Assembly: GCA_964531675.1 (NCBI GenBank)
Contig: CAZHFW010000008.1
Coordinates: 1-64,000 of the forward strand
Length of the DNA: 64,000 bases
From: CAZHFW01 sp964531675
GTDB taxonomy: Bacteria; Planctomycetota; Phycisphaerae; Phycisphaerales; UBA1924
Direction: 5' to 3'
Below, one piece after another: positions 60,882 to 64,000 of this stretch (within the stretch, counting starts at the first letter, position 1; each line of letters opens with the position of its first letter). The translations under genes and the position numbers were made by a program. The notes beneath the pieces are model-generated. The model was not told the DNA's origin, did not search any database, and saw nothing but the letters and a program-made list of their open reading frames with translations.

Positions 60882-62558
60882 ATGGGAATCGGCACCTACC
60901 TGCTGCAGCAAGGCCTCCTGACCCAGGCGGATATGGATCGCGCCCTGTCGGAGCAGCGCGCCAGCGGGGAGAGGCTCGACCAGGTGCTCATCAGGCTCGG
61001 GCTGGTGGAACGCCACCGGATCATGGCGGCGGTCGGCGAGCAGCTGCACATGGAAGTCGTCGACCTGGAATCGATCCAGGTGGACCCGTCGGTGCTCTCC
61101 TTGCTCCCGGCCAAGCTGGTCTACAAGCAGGGCTGCGTGCCCATCGCGCGGGAGAACGGCGCCCTGACGGTCGCGACCAGCGATCCCTTTGAACTCTCGG
61201 TGCTGGACGAGCTCAGGCTTCTGACGGGCTGCACCATCAATCTCGTGCTCGCCGACGAGGCCGAGCTGCAACGGTTCATCCGCGCCAACTACGGCGTGGG
61301 CGGCGACACCCTCGAGGGCATGGGCGCTGGAACTGTCGAAGTGTCGGGCGAGACCTCCGACGAGATCGAGCAGGCGCAGGAAGCCTCGGTCATCAAGCTC
61401 GTGAACGACCTGCTGGTGGAGGCGGTCTCCGAGCGTGCGACGGACGTGCACATCGAGCCCTACGAGAAAGAGCTGGTGGTCCGCTACCGAATTGACGGCG
61501 TGCTCCAGCGCGCCAACGTCCCCCCCACCATCAGCCGCTTCGGGAACGCGATCGTCAGCCGCCTGAAGATCATGGCGAACCTGAACATCGCAGAGAAGCG
61601 ACGGCCGCAGGACGGGCGCATTTCGTTCAAGGCCCGGGCGGCGGGCTCCAACGCGGTCCAGGAGTTCGATCTGCGCGTGAGCATCATTCCGATGCTCTCG
61701 GGCGAGGGCGTGGTGCTCCGCGTCCTGAACAAGTCCGCGGTGCTCCTGAGCCTGAACGATCTGGGGATGCCCTCCAACGTGTTTGCGCGTTGGGATTCGA
61801 TGATCAATCGTCCGCACGGCATTCTGCTGGTCACCGGGCCGACAGGCTCAGGTAAGTCGACGACCCTCTACGCGTCGCTGAACCGGATCGTGTCTGACGA
61901 GGTCAAGGTCATCACGATCGAGGACCCGGTCGAGTACCACGTTCCGGGCGTGAATCAGATTCAGGTCAACCACAAGGTGGAGCTCGACTTTGCGGCCGGG
62001 CTTCGCTCGGTGCTTCGTCACGATCCGGATGTGGTCATGATCGGTGAAATTCGAGACAAGGAAACTGCGGAGACCGCGGTCCAGGCCTCGCTCACGGGCC
62101 ACCTGGTCTTCTCGACGCTGCACACCAATGACGCCTGCGGCGCGACAACCCGTCTGCTCGACATGGGCGTGGAGCCCTTCCTGGTCAGCTCGGCGGTCGA
62201 AGGTATTCTCGCTCAGCGGCTGGTCCGCAAGGTCTGCTCGGCCTGTGCTGCGGATTATGACCCCGAGCCCGGCGATGTTCCCGATAGCTTCGGTCTGGCC
62301 AAGGGCGAGAAGCTCCGTCGCGGCACGGGGTGCCGGGCGTGCCGGAACACCGGGTATCGCGGTCGAATCGGTATCTACGAGCTCCTCACGGTGGACGATC
62401 ACGCGCGGGATCAGATCCTGCACCGGACCCCGGCGCCGACGCTCGCCTCCGGCGCCCTCCAGCGCGATCAGCTCTTCACGCTCAAGCAGGACGGCTTCGG
62501 CAAGGTCCGTCAGGGCTTGACGACCATCGCCGAAGTGCTGCGGGCTCTTACGGCCTGA
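60882..62558 (+). CDS. gspE: Type II secretion ATPase GspE (PilB-like)
   Basis: 558 residues. The N-terminal MshEN/GspE-N domain (about 1-150) includes GLVERHRIMAAVGEQLHMEVVDL. The motor domain has RPQDGRI, Walker A GPTGSGKSTT (319 onward), Asp box VITIEDPVEY, Walker B-like DPDVVMIGEIRD and the His box GHLVFSTLHTND. A zinc site is formed by Cys452/Cys455 and Cys484/Cys487 (CSAC, CRAC), then GYRGRIGIYELL. It powers pseudopilus assembly through GspL and GspF. It is split from the operon by two unrelated genes and on the opposite strand. Its stop overlaps the end of hrpA (convergent). Confidence 0.96.
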   Translation: MGIGTYLLQQGLLTQADMDRALSEQRASGERLDQVLIRLGLVERHRIMAAVGEQLHMEVVDLESIQVDPSVLSLLPAKLVYKQGCVPIARENGALTVATSDPFELSVLDELRLLTGCTINLVLADEAELQRFIRANYGVGGDTLEGMGAGTVEVSGETSDEIEQAQEASVIKLVNDLLVEAVSERATDVHIEPYEKELVVRYRIDGVLQRANVPPTISRFGNAIVSRLKIMANLNIAEKRRPQDGRISFKARAAGSNAVQEFDLRVSIIPMLSGEGVVLRVLNKSAVLLSLNDLGMPSNVFARWDSMINRPHGILLVTGPTGSGKSTTLYASLNRIVSDEVKVITIEDPVEYHVPGVNQIQVNHKVELDFAAGLRSVLRHDPDVVMIGEIRDKETAETAVQASLTGHLVFSTLHTNDACGATTRLLDMGVEPFLVSSAVEGILAQRLVRKVCSACAADYDPEPGDVPDSFGLAKGEKLRRGTGCRACRNTGYRGRIGIYELLTVDDHARDQILHRTPAPTLASGALQRDQLFTLKQDGFGKVRQGLTTIAEVLRALTA

Positions 62559-63999
62559 CGCGGGCCCATTGATCAGCCAGTCGCTTCTCGCTCACCGGGA
62601 TCACGGTCCGGAGATCCTGCGCAAAGAGCGACACGCGGAACTCCTCGAGCATCCAGCGATAGTGCACAAGCTCGGGATCGAGCAGGCCCTGGCGTGCGTG
62701 CGAGCCGGCGCGGGTGAGAAGCTGATGCCACAGAGGCGTGATGCGGGCGCGGAGTTCCTGGTCGCGGGCGATCCCCGGGCCCTGGAGCTTGTTGAGCCTT
62801 GCCGCAATTGCGGCCAAATAGCGCGGGTACTGGGCGAGCCAGTTGCCGGGCGTGATGGTCAGGAAGCCCCGATTCATCAGGGCGCGCAGGTGCTGGGCGA
62901 TGTCGTCCAGCGCGGGCCTCTGGATCGCGGGCGAGCTCTGCGCCAGGCGGATGTTGATCGCCTGATAGCCCTGGAGGATCTGGTGCACCTCGCGGCAGAC
63001 CTGCTCGCGGGCGGCGCCGAGCTTGCCCCATGAGCCTTCGAGCCTGCGCAGAAACTCCTCACGGGTGCGGACGTCGGGTCTGTCGCCAAGGAAGATCCGC
63101 TCGGCGATGAGTTCCACGAGCTGATCGCGAAGCTCGGACGCGGGGCCGAGGGTGCTGAACCACACCGCCATCTGATCGAACCCCGGTAGGGCCTTTCCCG
63201 CGTGGCGAAGATCCGTCTCTCCACGCAACATGAAGAGGCGGAGCAGGCCGCGGCGATGGCTCAGAGCCGCCGCCGCCTGGGTGTCGTAGAGGCGCAGTGC
63301 AGCGGCCTTCCCGGTGTCGGCAAGCGCCGGATAGCCACGGAACTCGGCGGACCCGCGCCGGATGGTCTTGGTCTGGGGAAGCTCGCCAAAGTCCCAGTCG
63401 GTGATGTTCTCGCGATTGAAGAGGCGGGAAGCGAGCTGCTGGAAGGCGTTGGTGGCCTGCTCACCCAGCTCGGCGCGGAGCAAGCCCAGATGCTGGCCCG
63501 CGGAGATCGGCCGTCCGTCCTGATCCAGCACGCGGTAGTGCATGCGAAGATGAACAGGGATGGCCTCGCCCGCGAACACGTCGCGCCCGCACTCCTGGCC
63601 CGAGAGCGCCTGGATCTGCGCGAGCACCTGATCTTCGAGCGAGCCTTCGCCCTGCTTGAGCAGGGGCACGATTCGTTTGGCCAGTTCCTCGGGCGTGTCG
63701 ATCGTCCGACGAACGTTCTTGGGAAGGGCCCGCACCATCGCGGACACCTTGGCGTGCAGAAGCCCGGGGACGAGCCAGCCCGACTGGGCTTCCTCGACCT
63801 GGAGGAGGGCTTCCAAAGGCACGTTGAGTGTGACGCCGTCGTTCTCGGAGCCCGGATCGAACTTGTACGTGATCGGAAGCTCGGCTCCCGCGACCTGAAC
63901 GCGATCGGGGAAGTTCTGCGGCGTGATGTGGGACGCGTCCCCCACGAGCAGGTCGTCCCGCTTCATGAACAGGACTTGGCGGTTCTTCCGCTCGGCGTC
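62548..63999 (-). CDS. hrpA: ATP-dependent RNA helicase HrpA, C-terminal part
   Basis: Incomplete: the gene continues past the right edge, so only the last 483 residues are seen. These match the DUF3418 region of bacterial HrpA: MKRDDLLVGDASHITPQNFPDRVQVAGAELPITYKFDPG, EPGSENDGVTLNVPL-type core and ALPKNVRRTIDTPEELAKRI, ending with YHYRWMLEEFRVSLFAQDLRT. The helicase motifs would lie upstream of the window. Reading frame is open through the edge (no start needed). HrpA acts on mRNA and ribosome-associated RNA. Confidence 0.9.
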   Translation of the reverse strand, partial: DAERKNRQVLFMKRDDLLVGDASHITPQNFPDRVQVAGAELPITYKFDPGSENDGVTLNVPLEALLQVEEAQSGWLVPGLLHAKVSAMVRALPKNVRRTIDTPEELAKRIVPLLKQGEGSLEDQVLAQIQALSGQECGRDVFAGEAIPVHLRMHYRVLDQDGRPISAGQHLGLLRAELGEQATNAFQQLASRLFNRENITDWDFGELPQTKTIRRGSAEFRGYPALADTGKAAALRLYDTQAAAALSHRRGLLRLFMLRGETDLRHAGKALPGFDQMAVWFSTLGPASELRDQLVELIAERIFLGDRPDVRTREEFLRRLEGSWGKLGAAREQVCREVHQILQGYQAINIRLAQSSPAIQRPALDDIAQHLRALMNRGFLTITPGNWLAQYPRYLAAIAARLNKLQGPGIARDQELRARITPLWHQLLTRAGSHARQGLLDPELVHYRWMLEEFRVSLFAQDLRTVIPVSEKRLADQWARVRP

Positions 64000-64000
64000 C

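Overview
The window is high-GC chromosomal DNA from a planctomycete, most likely class Phycisphaerae. I base this on family content, not on a phylogeny: a paired heme-containing PSD1 protein (two CxxCH motifs) and DUF1501 protein, a bacterial DNA topoisomerase VI (both subunits), a Lys-rich histone-H1-like protein, a PEP-CTERM-type surface protein and Tat-exported Gfo/Idh oxidoreductases. There is no phage, insertion sequence, CRISPR array or other sign of recent transfer.

Layout. 1-6.8 kb: porin end, ftsY-nusB-ribH, then mlaE-STAS-RsbW-like-lipoprotein (all minus), then guaA and a RimJ-like acetyltransferase (plus). 6.8-13.8 kb: secreted protein, dCMP deaminase, two tRNA-Ser genes, a small coiled-coil protein, a DUF3553 protein, rpoZ-coaC, a SpoIIE/RsbU phosphatase and a lipoprotein. 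13.9-19 kb: PSD1-DUF1501 pair, then tRNA-Met. 19-33.4 kb: beta-helix protein, tatA, divergent folD and top6B, a secreted phosphatase-cytochrome fusion divergent from top6A, methyltransferase, secreted hydrolase, MFS transporter, secreted MsrA. 33.4-39.2 kb: AMP nucleosidase, PEP-CTERM protein, ABC ATPase plus FtsX-like permease, H1-like protein, Tat oxidoreductase. 39.2-59.1 kb: a nine-gene type II secretion / pseudopilus operon on the minus strand. 59.2-64 kb: secreted glutathione peroxidase, a duplicated 6-pyruvoyl-tetrahydropterin-synthase-like gene, gspE, and the 3' part of hrpA.

The standout is the last gene of the secretion operon: one uninterrupted 3906-residue secretin. After a signal peptide and N0 domain it carries about 39 diverged secretin N1-type domains in tandem (my count by eye), then an ordinary secretin core. 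A normal GspD has about three. The partner genes show related reorganisation: a GspM-like protein fused to a GspC/PilP-like domain, and a PilM-PilN/GspL-type fusion. I read this as a secretin built to cross an unusually deep periplasm, or a periplasmic scaffold.

A second pattern runs through the window. Many genes have a TANNNT -10 hexamer (often TATCCT or TAGACT) exactly 6 nt, sometimes 8 nt, before the start codon and no Shine-Dalgarno sequence. This implies frequent leaderless transcription. Genes with a clear GGAG-type ribosome site have their -10 hexamer farther upstream. This pattern was used to choose several starts.
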